Shown here: positions 42,259 through 50,967 of the stretch, one piece after another
How positions within the stretch are numbered: the first letter of the stretch is position 1
Layout: each line of letters starts with the position of its first letter
DNA from: Clostridia bacterium
GTDB taxonomy: Bacteria; Bacillota; Clostridia; Lachnospirales; Lachnospiraceae
Length of the DNA stretch: 53,276 nucleotides
Reading direction: 5' to 3'
Assembly: GCA_910576205.1 (NCBI GenBank)
Contig: CAJTHL010000021.1
Span: forward strand, 1-53,276
Notes under the pieces: generated by a model
Database searches by the model: none
Told to the model about the DNA's origin: nothing
The model's input: the letters and a program-made list of their open reading frames with translations, nothing else
Made by a program: the position numbers and the translations under genes

Positions 42259-42286
42259 GGCCAGGGAGATTCCCTGGCCTGTTTTT
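42259..42286 (+). terminator. Intrinsic terminator between binding protein and GH4 genes
   Basis: GGCCAGGGA (42259-42267) and TCCCTGGCC (42271-42279) form a perfect 9-bp stem with a 3-nt loop, followed by TGTTTTTT. GH4 expression probably depends on read-through. Confidence 0.88.
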
Positions 42287-42325
42287 TCAAAATCCGGGAA
42301 AAATTCCAAAAGGGGAGCGGAAAAT

Positions 42326-43639
42326 ATGAGGAAAATTGTGTTTATAGGCGCGGGAAGCATGGTATTTACCAGAAATCTGGCAAAAGACCTTATGGGGATA
42401 GAGGCATTCCGGGATGCAGAGCTGTGTCTGATGGATACCGATGAAATCAGACTTCAGTATTCCAGAAAATGTGTGCAGAAAATCGTGGATGCATTTCAGA
42501 ATCCGGCAAGAGTCACAGTCACGGGAAACCGGAGGGAGGCCCTTAAGGGGGCGGACGGAGTAATCTGTACCGTGTTTAACGGGGACGTGGAGGCATCCCG
42601 GCGGGAGGTAGACATTCCTTATAAATACGGGGTCAGCATGAATATCGGGGATACCCGAAGCGTGGGGGGCATTTTCCGGGCGTTGCGGAATATCCCGCTG
42701 ATGCTGGAAATCTGTAAAGATATAGAAGAGATCTGTCCTAAGGCTATATTTTTAAATTACACAAACCCCATGGGAATGCTTTGCAGCGCCATGCAGAAAT
42801 ACACAAAGGTGCAGGTGACAGGTCTTTGTCACAGCGTGCAGCACACGGCAGAAATGCTGGCGGAATGGATTGGAGCGCCTATGGAGGAGATTGATTATAC
42901 CTGCGCGGGGGTCAATCACCAGGCCTTTTACCTGGAATATAAATGGCGGGGAAAGGATGCTTACCCATTGATTTGTGAAAAACTTAACGATATGGAAATA
43001 TGGAACCAGGAGCAGGTGAGAAACGAGATCTTCCGGCAGTTTGGCTACTACGTGACGGAGTCCTCCGGCCACAACTCCGAATACTGCGCCTGGTTTCGGA
43101 AGAGGAAGGATTTACTGGAAAAATACTGTACTCATGGAACAGGCTGGAATCCCGGGCTTCACGCGTATTCCATTGAAAAGCGCATCCGAAGGGATAAGAC
43201 ATTGTCTGAGGACATTAACAAATGGCTTCTTGAGGAGGAAGTGTACAAAGAGCCCAGCGGGGAATATGCAGCCCATATTTTCAACGCCTGTTTTGGGGAT
43301 AGAAAGCCGTTTCTCTTTAACGGGAATGTGATAAACGAGGGATGTATCCCAAACCTGCCAGGGAACGCCTGTGTGGAAATTCCCATGCTGGCCATAAGGG
43401 ACGGGCTGAAAAAGATGTATGTGGGGAATCTGCCAGACGCAATCGCTATTCTGGTAAATACCACGGCCAGGATTGAAAACCTGGTGGTGGAAGCCTGCAT
43501 GGAAAGAGACAGGGAAAAGGTAATTAACGCAGTGCAGATGGATCCCCTGTGTTCGGCAGTGTGCAGTTTGCAGGAAATCCGAGATATGTGTGAAGAGCTG
43601 TTTGAGGCAAATAAGGAATATCTGGGAGAATATCGCTGA
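42326..43639 (+). CDS. GH4 glycosidase, alpha-galactosidase (MelA)-like
   Basis: A 437-aa NAD- and metal-dependent family 4 glycosidase. The Rossmann nucleotide site is VFIGAGSMVFTRNL. The metal ligands Cys and His lie in GLCHSVQHTAEM and VNHQAFYLEY, the CHSVQ form being that of alpha-galactosidase/alpha-glucuronidase-type members rather than phospho-glucosidases. GDTRSVGGIFRALR is also typical. GH4 enzymes oxidise C3 of the sugar and eliminate the aglycone. ATG 42326 is chosen because family homology starts there and AGGGGAGCGG lies upstream. Galactoside specificity is an inference. Confidence 0.85.
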   Translation: MRKIVFIGAGSMVFTRNLAKDLMGIEAFRDAELCLMDTDEIRLQYSRKCVQKIVDAFQNPARVTVTGNRREALKGADGVICTVFNGDVEASRREVDIPYKYGVSMNIGDTRSVGGIFRALRNIPLMLEICKDIEEICPKAIFLNYTNPMGMLCSAMQKYTKVQVTGLCHSVQHTAEMLAEWIGAPMEEIDYTCAGVNHQAFYLEYKWRGKDAYPLICEKLNDMEIWNQEQVRNEIFRQFGYYVTESSGHNSEYCAWFRKRKDLLEKYCTHGTGWNPGLHAYSIEKRIRRDKTLSEDINKWLLEEEVYKEPSGEYAAHIFNACFGDRKPFLFNGNVINEGCIPNLPGNACVEIPMLAIRDGLKKMYVGNLPDAIAILVNTTARIENLVVEACMERDREKVINAVQMDPLCSAVCSLQEIRDMCEELFEANKEYLGEYR

Positions 43640-43692
43640 CAAAGCGGCGTCTCTGGACGTTTTGCAGAAGAAAGGACAGGGGAGAAAATAAA

Positions 43693-43748
43693 TGTTGCAG
43701 GGAAATGCGTCTCATTTGGGATAAACACATTTTCCTGCAACAAACTGT
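43693..43748 (+). terminator. Terminator at the end of the sugar locus
   Basis: An 18-bp stem (43693-43710 with 43725-43742; one mismatch and one G-T wobble) is followed by AACTGTTTTTA. It can serve the plus-strand GH4 gene; the minus-strand fprA gene ends just beyond it. Confidence 0.7.
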
Positions 43749-43771
43749 TTTTATAGGATACGGTTCTGCCC

Positions 43772-44935
43772 TTATGCCAGAAGAGCCTCAGCCAACGCAT
43801 CAAGCTGCGCCTGGGATTCTTCATTTAAAGTGGATCTGATGGTAACCACAGGCTCCAGGAGCGTGATGCTTTTCATGCTCTCAAAGGCTGCCTTCATGTG
43901 CTTTCCGGCCATGGGAGCCCAGGAGCCGTTTTCCACAATGCCTACGGTACGGCTCTGGAAGTTCTTGGCCTTTAAATGGGCCAGAAAGTCCTCCATGCAG
44001 GGGAAGAGCCCGGCGTCGTACGTACAGCCGGCCACAACCAGCCTGTCATAGCGGAAGGCGTCCTCTATGGCCTCGGCCATGTCGTCCCGGGTCAGATCAA
44101 TGAATGCTACCTTGGGAGCGCCTTTGGCCTCCAGCATTTCCACAAGCTTCCTGGCGGCATTCCTTGTATTGCCGTGGATGGAGGCGCAGGCCACAAGGAT
44201 GCCTTTGTCCTCGGGCTGATAGCTACTCCAGATATTATATTTCTCCAGATAATATCCCAGATTTTCCTTGAGAATAGGACCATGTAAAGGACAGATTACG
44301 GCAATGTCCAGACCGGAGGCCTTTTTCAGTAAAGCCTGTACCTGGGCGCCGTATTTTCCCACGATATTAAAATAATAGCGGCGCGCCTCGCAGGCCCAGT
44401 CCTCATCGGCATCCAGGGCGCCAAATTTGCCGAAGCCGTCAGCGGAGAAGAGCACTTTTTCCGCGGATTCATAGCTCACCATAACCTCGGGCCAGTGAAC
44501 CATGGGGGCCATGTAGAAGGACAGGGTGTGCTGTCCCAGACTTAGGGAATCTCCCTCCTTTACCACAATGGAGCGGTCAGAGAAATCCAGGGTGAAGAAC
44601 TGGGGCATCATGGCAAAGGTTTTGGCATTTCCCACCAACTGCATGGAGGGATATTTCTCCGCCGCCTTCTGGATATTGGCTGCGTGATCCGGCTCCAGAT
44701 GGGAGACGATCAGATAATCTGGCGTGCGGCCGTCAAGAGCTTTTTCCAGATTGGCGAACCATTCCTCTGTGGCCCTGGCGTCCACGGTGTCCATAATGGC
44801 AACCTTTTCGTCCAGGATCAGATAAGAATTGTAGGAAACCCCCTTTGGCACTACATACTGGCTCTCGAAGAGATCAATGGTCTTGTCGTCGGCTCCAATG
44901 TATAAAATAGAATCTGTAATCCTGTAATCCTGCAT
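43772..44935 (-). CDS. fprA: FprA-family flavodiiron protein (oxygen/NO reductase)
   Basis: A 387-aa A-type flavoprotein. The metallo-beta-lactamase-like di-iron domain carries the ligand motif HxExDH (His79, Glu81, Asp83, His84 in SHLEPDHAA) plus the later His in MVHWPEVM and CPLHGPIL. The C-terminal flavodoxin domain (about 245-387) has the FMN loop ACASIHGNTRNAA. The enzyme reduces O2 to water or NO to N2O in the cytoplasm of anaerobes. Single gene, with AGGAGGA before ATG. It complements the rubrerythrin at the left end of the window. Confidence 0.93.
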   Translation of the reverse strand: MQDYRITDSILYIGADDKTIDLFESQYVVPKGVSYNSYLILDEKVAIMDTVDARATEEWFANLEKALDGRTPDYLIVSHLEPDHAANIQKAAEKYPSMQLVGNAKTFAMMPQFFTLDFSDRSIVVKEGDSLSLGQHTLSFYMAPMVHWPEVMVSYESAEKVLFSADGFGKFGALDADEDWACEARRYYFNIVGKYGAQVQALLKKASGLDIAVICPLHGPILKENLGYYLEKYNIWSSYQPEDKGILVACASIHGNTRNAARKLVEMLEAKGAPKVAFIDLTRDDMAEAIEDAFRYDRLVVAGCTYDAGLFPCMEDFLAHLKAKNFQSRTVGIVENGSWAPMAGKHMKAAFESMKSITLLEPVVTIRSTLNEESQAQLDALAEALLA

Positions 44936-45045
44936 AAAATATTCCTCCTGGGTCTATTGAATTTTACCGGGATTATCATAGCATGAAGCCGGGGAAAAGT
45001 AAATAGAAAGCCTAAAAATCCACAAATACCAACTTTCTAAGAAGA

Positions 45046-45074
45046 TTGACTTGGATATGCGAATCCTATATACT
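45046..45074 (+). promoter_or_regulatory. Promoter of the viroplasmin/AAA gene cluster
   Basis: TTGACT (45046-45051), 17-bp spacer, TATACT (45069-45074): a near-consensus housekeeping promoter about 93 bp before the first frame. TAGAAAG/CTTTCTA (about 45004-45039) forms an inverted repeat just upstream, either an operator or a terminator remnant. Confidence 0.72.
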
Positions 45075-45166
45075 ATAAAAGGACAAGAGATCTGCCGGGT
45101 GATAATAGCGGCATGAGCGTCAGATGAACGATACGAAGATATTTTACAGCGGAAGGAGAGAGATTC

Positions 45167-45487
45167 ATGAATCTGTCAGATATTTATGTAGTAATTGTGG
45201 ATGATGATGTTTTTAAGGGTATGAATATACAAAGAGATCTGGAATTTAATGGCATGAGAAATATCATGACGGTGAGAGGTTAGGAAAAACTGTGGCAGCA
45301 GATATACCGTGGTGAGGATAAGATAGATCTGATCGTTACGGATATGCAATATCCCCTGGAAGCGGGAGAAGCGGTGGATGGGGAAGCGGGACATAAACTT
45401 ATCGAAAGAATGGGGATGAAGGGAGAAGTAGATTATGAAAAAAATGATCTATGCAGTAAAACAAGGAAGAAAGACGGGGATTTTTAA
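45167..45487 (+). pseudogene. Broken receiver-domain (response-regulator-like) gene
   Basis: ATG 45167 with AAGGAGAG 6 nt upstream begins a receiver-like sequence (IYVVIVDDDVFKGMNIQ) that meets an in-frame TAG at 45281-45283. The same frame continues coherently with EKLWQQIYRGEDKIDLIVTD, where the final Asp fits the phospho-acceptor, then MQYPLEAG and GHKLIERMGMK, before it runs into the next gene and stops at 45485. So it is a receiver domain with a nonsense codon and a missing last third. Reading through the amber codon, or two separate peptides, is possible but unsupported. It starts the cluster and probably once signalled to it. Confidence 0.7.
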
Positions 45488-46109
45488 TGATTGGTGGAAA
45501 TGTTCTGCGCAGACGGACAAGTATTCAAATGCAAAATTCCGCCGTTTTGAATATGGGAGAGGGCTTGAGCAGGAGGCGGAGGATGTACCCGGCAGCCTGC
45601 GGTATGCCATAAAAGAAGCGGTAGACTTTCTGGGGGATCTTGTGTATCTGGGTGGATATGCCGACTATCTGGAGGATGAGAGCTGGAAGGAAGAAGGTTT
45701 TTTGCCCTTCGGCGATGCGTCTGAGGTAGAAGAACCGGAGTTTTTTTCTGATGAGAGCGAGGAGGACGAAGAGGATATCGGGGATTTTGATGAAGAACCT
45801 GACGAATGGCTGATCGACGATAGAAACCCTCTTGGTGAGCAAATGGAATCCTGGGAGATAGAATACTGGAAGATAGCTGAGGACATGAAGAAATGCGTTA
45901 TGATCATCCAGTACGGACATTCTGATACAGAGAAGATAACTGCAGCATCCGATCTGAAGACACATTTGGAAAGGTGTCTCGATGATAGGAACCTAACCGA
46001 TTTGACAGCTATCTATAGGAGGTTAAGAGAGAATAATGCTATTGGTTATGATCCGCCTGCGGTGGCTGAGTTCGTGACACGAATGGTGAATCGTTATCCA
46101 AAGCCCTAA
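45435..46109 (+). CDS. Viroplasmin-domain acidic protein
   Basis: A 224-aa protein. Residues 4-45 (MIYAVKQGRKTGIFNDWWKC with FRRFEYGRG further on) match the viroplasmin/RNase H N-terminal domain, a small fold that binds RNA-DNA hybrids or dsRNA in RNases H. Residues 50-100 include SLRYAIKEAVDFL and SWKEEGFLPFGDA, closely mirrored in the N-terminus of the giant protein downstream, so the two share a ~100-residue module. A strongly acidic stretch (about 97-130) and a helical C-terminus (about 140-224) follow. No enzymatic motif. ATG 45435 has GGGAGA eight bases upstream. Function unknown. Confidence 0.75.
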   Translation: MKKMIYAVKQGRKTGIFNDWWKCSAQTDKYSNAKFRRFEYGRGLEQEAEDVPGSLRYAIKEAVDFLGDLVYLGGYADYLEDESWKEEGFLPFGDASEVEEPEFFSDESEEDEEDIGDFDEEPDEWLIDDRNPLGEQMESWEIEYWKIAEDMKKCVMIIQYGHSDTEKITAASDLKTHLERCLDDRNLTDLTAIYRRLRENNAIGYDPPAVAEFVTRMVNRYPKP

Positions 46110-46140
46110 GTCAGATCTGAAACATTTGGAGGTATATCCT

Positions 46141-49100
46141 ATGAAAAAAAAGATTTATGTAGTAAAAAGAGGAAGAAAAACAGGTATCTTTGATGACTGG
46201 AAAAAGTGCCTGCCGCAGATAGAAAGATTTTCCGGGGCTCTGTACTGCGGTTTTGCGTACAGGACAGAGTTTGAAAAGGAAGATGAAAATAAGGAGGGCA
46301 GTCTTCAGTATGCCTTTATGCTTGCGGATAAATACATGAGTGAGCCCAGTATAGGTGGGTTCAGACTTGTTTATCAAGGCGGAGAAAAGGATTATATGGA
46401 GAAAGACAGCTGGAAGAAGGAAGGATTCCTGCCCTTTGGAGAGGAGAAGCTTGATGATGCAGGCAATCCGCAAGGAATGAGTGAAAATGAGGATATAGAT
46501 GAATTTGCTACTGGCTTTGTGTTCATAGAAGATGATATAGACGAGGAACTTCCCTTTGCGTATGATGTTCCTTCTGATCATACAGAATCTGAAAGCCGGG
46601 AAGAGGGGGAGACATCCTCTTCTGAAGAAGCTGCAGTGCACGATTATGACCATACGAAGGAAGAAGAGATATACAGTGAGCTTCATATACCCGAACATCC
46701 CGGTCAAAATGAGCCCTGGCTTGAGATTCTTCTGTATATTGCAGGCAGTGGTGGGGCTTCGGATATTGTACGCGATTATGTGGGCAGATATCATGTGCCT
46801 ACACTATATACCGCATTGCTTAGATTTGTATTCAATCCAAAGAGAATTTTGGACACCTTTATTGATATATACAGATTCAATATTTATCCGAAGATCGAAG
46901 ATAGGGGATTCATGAGGAGCTCGTTTGACGACTGGGTCGGTAAGGCCTGCAAGGTATGGGAAGATTCAGATGAGTATCGTGTACTGAAACAACGCTTTGA
47001 AAAATATGGCATGGAGTATCTGGATTTTGACGAGCTCTTAGAAAGATGCCGTGTTTTTGCAAAGGATAGCCATGAGAGAATCCTGGCGACAACTTCTACC
47101 ACATACAGACTTATGAAGAAATATATAAAACAGGGAGGGCATTCTCTGAGCGACTTGTACCGGGAGCTGACGGAGAATGACGTATACCGTAAGGAGCTTA
47201 TAAAAGTGTCCGGTCCGTATGTCAATCCCGATCTGGAGAAGAAACTACATAGGGAGGAGACAAAGGCGTCATTCAAGCAGCTGGTCATGCATACCGAATC
47301 CATTGGTGTGAAACTCAAGGAGAATGTCATCGGGCAGGACGACGCGATCGACAAATTAGAGAGAGCCTTTTTCCATGCGGAAAAAAGCGCCCGTCAGGAA
47401 GACAAAAGAAAGGGCCCAAGAAATGTATTTCTGTTTGCGGGACCTTCCGGTGTGGGAAAGACCTTCACGGCGCAGTTATTTGCGGACGAGCTGGGGCTCC
47501 CTTTCAAACGATTTGATATGTCGGGATACCCAGGAGAGGGAGCAGTAGAGGAACTGGTTGGCATTTCTACTTTCTGGAAGAATGCTAAACCGGGCATACT
47601 GACTGATTATGTAAATGAATATCCGCACAGTGTGCTTTTGTTCGATGAAATTGAAAAGGCCCACAGTACTGTCATACGGTTATTCTTACAGATACTGGAT
47701 GATGGGATCTGTTTTGACCGTTATTACGATACAAATATATCTTTTGAAGACACGATCATCATATTTACTACAAACGCGGGCAAACAGCGTTACCATGATG
47801 CGAAAGATGAGAATCTGACAGCGCTTCCAGACAAGACGGTACTGGATGCCTTGGAAAAGGATATCAATCCGAAAACAAAGGTTCCGTTTTTTCCTCCCGA
47901 AATACTGTCAAGGATGTCTTCTCATACCACTATCATGTTTAACCATCTAAGAGCGGATGCTCTTAGGCGGGTGGTGGAAAAGGATGTGGAGGATCAGCTT
48001 ATAAAAACAGAGCAGGGATTTGGATATGATCTGAGTACCGGGAAGAGTAAACTGGCGAAGACGGTGCTTTATTCTATGGGTGGAAGCGCTGATGCAAGGA
48101 ATGCATCCAGGCTGGCCGGAAAGCTGATCGATCAGCAATTACTTGAATTAATGTATCTGATGATGCAAAAGCTGCTGCCGGACAACATCGAAGAGCTTAA
48201 AAAGATAGAGTGGGACTGTGATTTCACGGGAGCAACGGATGAAGTTAGGAAATTATATTCCGGTGAAAAAAACAGTGTGATCCCTGTACTGGGAGCCATG
48301 AAATATGAGCCGTCGGGTTCTCTCAAAGAGAACGGTATCACAGTGAAGGACACAACGGATCTTGATGCGTTTGTGGAAATGCTCCGTTCCGGGAATGTTC
48401 TCTTTGCGGTGATCGATTATACACTGGGATTGGATAGTACAGAAAACAGCTTGAATATCGCTGACACAAGAACCGTGGGAAGTAATGCGTTTCTGCATAC
48501 CATAGGAGAAAACAAAGATGTTCCCATATACATTTTATGCGGAGGGAAGCACGAATATAAGTATTCAGACAGAGAGAAAAAGGACTTGATCAAAAGAGGC
48601 GCGAAAGGTTTTATTGACAGGGAATTTTATAAAGATGAGATGGAGGCGGTCTACTGGGATGTATGCTGCCAGGAGGTAATGGATACACTCGCCCGCAGGC
48701 ATCAGATATTGTCCTATAAGACGAGAAAAGGACTTATTGACAAACGCTATGATGTGGGCAGGATTGAATTTTACGATCTCAAGCTGGAAACGGCCGTGGA
48801 ATCTGAGGATCTGTCTTCCATCCTATCCGATGTAGAGCGGCCCAATACTAAATTTAATGATGTCATCGGATTGGAAAAGGCGAAGGAAGAGCTTCAGTAC
48901 TTTGTGAAGTATCTTATGAAACCGAGAGAATTCCTTAAGAACGGCGTTAGACCGCCGAGAGGGATCCTTCTCTACGGACCTCCGGGAACCGGAAAAACAA
49001 TGCTTGCCAGGGCTATGGCAGGGGAATCGGATGTGACCTTTCTCCCAACCAACGCAACGGAGTTTAAGGGCAGCCATGTAGGCGAGAGCGAGGCTAATAT

Positions 49101-50967
49101 TAGGCGGATCTTTAAACAGGCGAAGAAATATGCACCGGCTATTATATTCATTGATGAGATCGATGCGATTGGCAAGAAGAGAACCGGTTCAGAGAATACT
49201 CTTGGCACAGAAAGTATGTTGAATGCCCTGCTTACCGAGATGGATGGCTTTCATGGCGCTGACAGCAATAAGCCGGTCTTTGTGCTGGCGGCTACGAACG
49301 CTGTAGAGGGATGGGAGAGTGGTGAGAGCGCTTCTCTGGATGAGGCTCTGCTTAGGCGTTTCAACAACAAAATTTATGTGGGTATTCCAAAGGAGAGTGA
49401 ACGGGAACAATATATCCTTCGGATGCTTGCCAATAGGAATATCACCACCGTTTCCAAAGAGACGGTGCACAGTATTGCAGAGAAGACTGGGGAAAAGAGT
49501 CCGGCAGATCTTCAGAACGTGTTTGAACAAGCTTTCAATAAGGTCGTAAGACAGTCGGGGACTATGACGGATGACGATCTGCTTGCCGCTCTTAAGGAGT
49601 ATAGTTCTATCCCATCTGATGCGGAGCGGCCAAGTGATAGATTTGACGATGTCATTGGAGCGGAAAAGGCGAAGGAAGAGCTTCAGTACTTTGTGAAGCA
49701 TCTTACAGAACCAAAAGAATTTCGTATGAAAGGCGCCGAACCGCCGAAAGGGATTCTGCTCTACGGACCTCCGGGAACTGGAAAAACAATGCTTGCCAGG
49801 GCTATGGCAGGGGAATCGGATGTGACCTTTTTCCCGACCAGCGCAACGGAGTTTATGGATAGCCATGTAGGCGGGAGCGAGGCTAAAATCAGGCGGATCT
49901 TTAAACAGGCGAGGAAATATGCGCCAGCCATTATATTCATTGATGAGATCGATGCGATCGGCAAGGAGAGAACCGGCTCAGAGAATACTCATCACACAGA
50001 ACTTATGTTGAATGCCCTGCTTACCGAGATGGACGGTTTTCATGGCGCTGACAGCAATAAGCCGGTCTTTGTGCTGGCGGCTACTAACAAGATGGTCAGA
50101 GGGGAGAATGGTGAGAGCGCTTCTCTGGATGAGGCTCTGCTTAGGCGTTTCAACAACAAAATTTATGTGGCGCCCCCAAAGGAGAGCGAACGGGAACAAT
50201 ATATCCTTCGAATGCTTGCCCGTAAGAATATCACCACTGTTTCTAAAGAGACAGCGCACAGTATTGCGGAGCGGACTACGGGAAAGAGTCTTGCATATCT
50301 TAAGAACGTGTTTGAGGACGCGTTCAATAATGCCATAAGACAATCAAAGACTATGACGGATGACGATCTGCTGACCGCTCTTGAGGAGCAGGATTATGGT
50401 GAAAAGAGAGAGCATACTCCGGATTACTACAAGAGGGTGGCTATCCATGAGACCGGTCATGCGTATGTGTCCTATATCAGTGGGGACAAACCTTCCTATA
50501 TCACGATAGAGTCCAGGGGTGACTATGGCGGATATATGCGGTATGCTGATCAGGAGGATGTGACTGACTATACAAGAGAGGAACTCCTTGCAAGGATCAG
50601 AACTTCTCTGGCGGGCCGCGGGGCTGAGCAGGTGTTCTATGGCAGGGCGAAGTCTCTCAACACAGGGGCATCCAGTGACCTGCAGCATGCTACTGATCTC
50701 GCGTTTCGAATAACATGTGAATTTGGAATGGAAGATGATCAGTTGATCATCCTCAAAAAGGAAGAGGTGCTTCAATCAGCACTGGCCGGAGAATATACGG
50801 CTAAAGTGAATGAAATCTTAAAGGCTGAGATGAAGAACGCGATAGAGATCATAGAAAACGCAAAAGATAAGATCCAGAGGATCGCGGATGTGCTGGTAAA
50901 AGAGAACAGGCTGACAGGAAAGCAATTTGAAGAGCTGATGGAAGGAGACGGAGAAGATGAGTACTAA
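46141..50967 (+). CDS. Giant viroplasmin-AAA-receiver-AAA-AAA-M41 protease fusion
   Basis: A 1608-aa multidomain protein. Order: viroplasmin domain (3-45) and shared SWKKEGFLPFG module (to ~100); acidic linker; helical region; Clp-type AAA (about 395-690; Walker A GPSGVGKT 434-441, Walker B LLFDEIEK with Asp502-Glu503); receiver-like domain (about 735-840; AVIDYTLG with Asp759); two FtsH-like AAA modules (GPPGTGKT at 946-953 and 1209-1216; FIDEID acidic pairs 1005-1006 and 1268-1269; arginine fingers in ALLRRFNNKIYV); M41-type zinc protease (HETGH 1436-1440, third ligand Asp1513 in GASSDLQHA). No membrane helices, unlike true FtsH. All motifs look intact. ATG 46141 follows TTGGAGG; an in-frame TTG at 46126 is part of that site. 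ATP-driven protein unfolding and degradation is likely; trigger and substrate unknown. Confidence 0.85.
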   Translation: MKKKIYVVKRGRKTGIFDDWKKCLPQIERFSGALYCGFAYRTEFEKEDENKEGSLQYAFMLADKYMSEPSIGGFRLVYQGGEKDYMEKDSWKKEGFLPFGEEKLDDAGNPQGMSENEDIDEFATGFVFIEDDIDEELPFAYDVPSDHTESESREEGETSSSEEAAVHDYDHTKEEEIYSELHIPEHPGQNEPWLEILLYIAGSGGASDIVRDYVGRYHVPTLYTALLRFVFNPKRILDTFIDIYRFNIYPKIEDRGFMRSSFDDWVGKACKVWEDSDEYRVLKQRFEKYGMEYLDFDELLERCRVFAKDSHERILATTSTTYRLMKKYIKQGGHSLSDLYRELTENDVYRKELIKVSGPYVNPDLEKKLHREETKASFKQLVMHTESIGVKLKENVIGQDDAIDKLERAFFHAEKSARQEDKRKGPRNVFLFAGPSGVGKTFTAQLFADELGLPFKRFDMSGYPGEGAVEELVGISTFWKNAKPGILTDYVNEYPHSVLLFDEIEKAHSTVIRLFLQILDDGICFDRYYDTNISFEDTIIIFTTNAGKQRYHDAKDENLTALPDKTVLDALEKDINPKTKVPFFPPEILSRMSSHTTIMFNHLRADALRRVVEKDVEDQLIKTEQGFGYDLSTGKSKLAKTVLYSMGGSADARNASRLAGKLIDQQLLELMYLMMQKLLPDNIEELKKIEWDCDFTGATDEVRKLYSGEKNSVIPVLGAMKYEPSGSLKENGITVKDTTDLDAFVEMLRSGNVLFAVIDYTLGLDSTENSLNIADTRTVGSNAFLHTIGENKDVPIYILCGGKHEYKYSDREKKDLIKRGAKGFIDREFYKDEMEAVYWDVCCQEVMDTLARRHQILSYKTRKGLIDKRYDVGRIEFYDLKLETAVESEDLSSILSDVERPNTKFNDVIGLEKAKEELQYFVKYLMKPREFLKNGVRPPRGILLYGPPGTGKTMLARAMAGESDVTFLPTNATEFKGSHVGESEANIRRIFKQAKKYAPAIIFIDEIDAIGKKRTGSENTLGTESMLNALLTEMDGFHGADSNKPVFVLAATNAVEGWESGESASLDEALLRRFNNKIYVGIPKESEREQYILRMLANRNITTVSKETVHSIAEKTGEKSPADLQNVFEQAFNKVVRQSGTMTDDDLLAALKEYSSIPSDAERPSDRFDDVIGAEKAKEELQYFVKHLTEPKEFRMKGAEPPKGILLYGPPGTGKTMLARAMAGESDVTFFPTSATEFMDSHVGGSEAKIRRIFKQARKYAPAIIFIDEIDAIGKERTGSENTHHTELMLNALLTEMDGFHGADSNKPVFVLAATNKMVRGENGESASLDEALLRRFNNKIYVAPPKESEREQYILRMLARKNITTVSKETAHSIAERTTGKSLAYLKNVFEDAFNNAIRQSKTMTDDDLLTALEEQDYGEKREHTPDYYKRVAIHETGHAYVSYISGDKPSYITIESRGDYGGYMRYADQEDVTDYTREELLARIRTSLAGRGAEQVFYGRAKSLNTGASSDLQHATDLAFRITCEFGMEDDQLIILKKEEVLQSALAGEYTAKVNEILKAEMKNAIEIIENAKDKIQRIADVLVKENRLTGKQFEELMEGDGEDEY
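48829..50391 (+). repeat. Tandem duplication of the FtsH-like AAA module
   Basis: Unit 1 starts at 48829 and unit 2 at 49618, a period of 789 bp (263 codons). Long stretches are identical at DNA level, including silent positions, for example around Walker A (about 48985-49037 against 49774-49826), while other patches differ. This points to a fairly recent in-frame duplication or continuing gene conversion. Confidence 0.9.

Noticed and set aside
29739..43639. myo-Inositol catabolic (iol) operon
   Set aside because: Kinase, aldolase and semialdehyde dehydrogenase fit, but the inositol dehydrogenase, dehydratase and hydrolase (IolG, IolE, IolD, IolB) are missing and transketolase plus RpiB-like genes are foreign to it.
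45281..45283. Pyrrolysine or programmed read-through at the amber codon
   Set aside because: No downstream insertion element seen, and the frame is also truncated at its 3' end, so simple decay is the easier reading.
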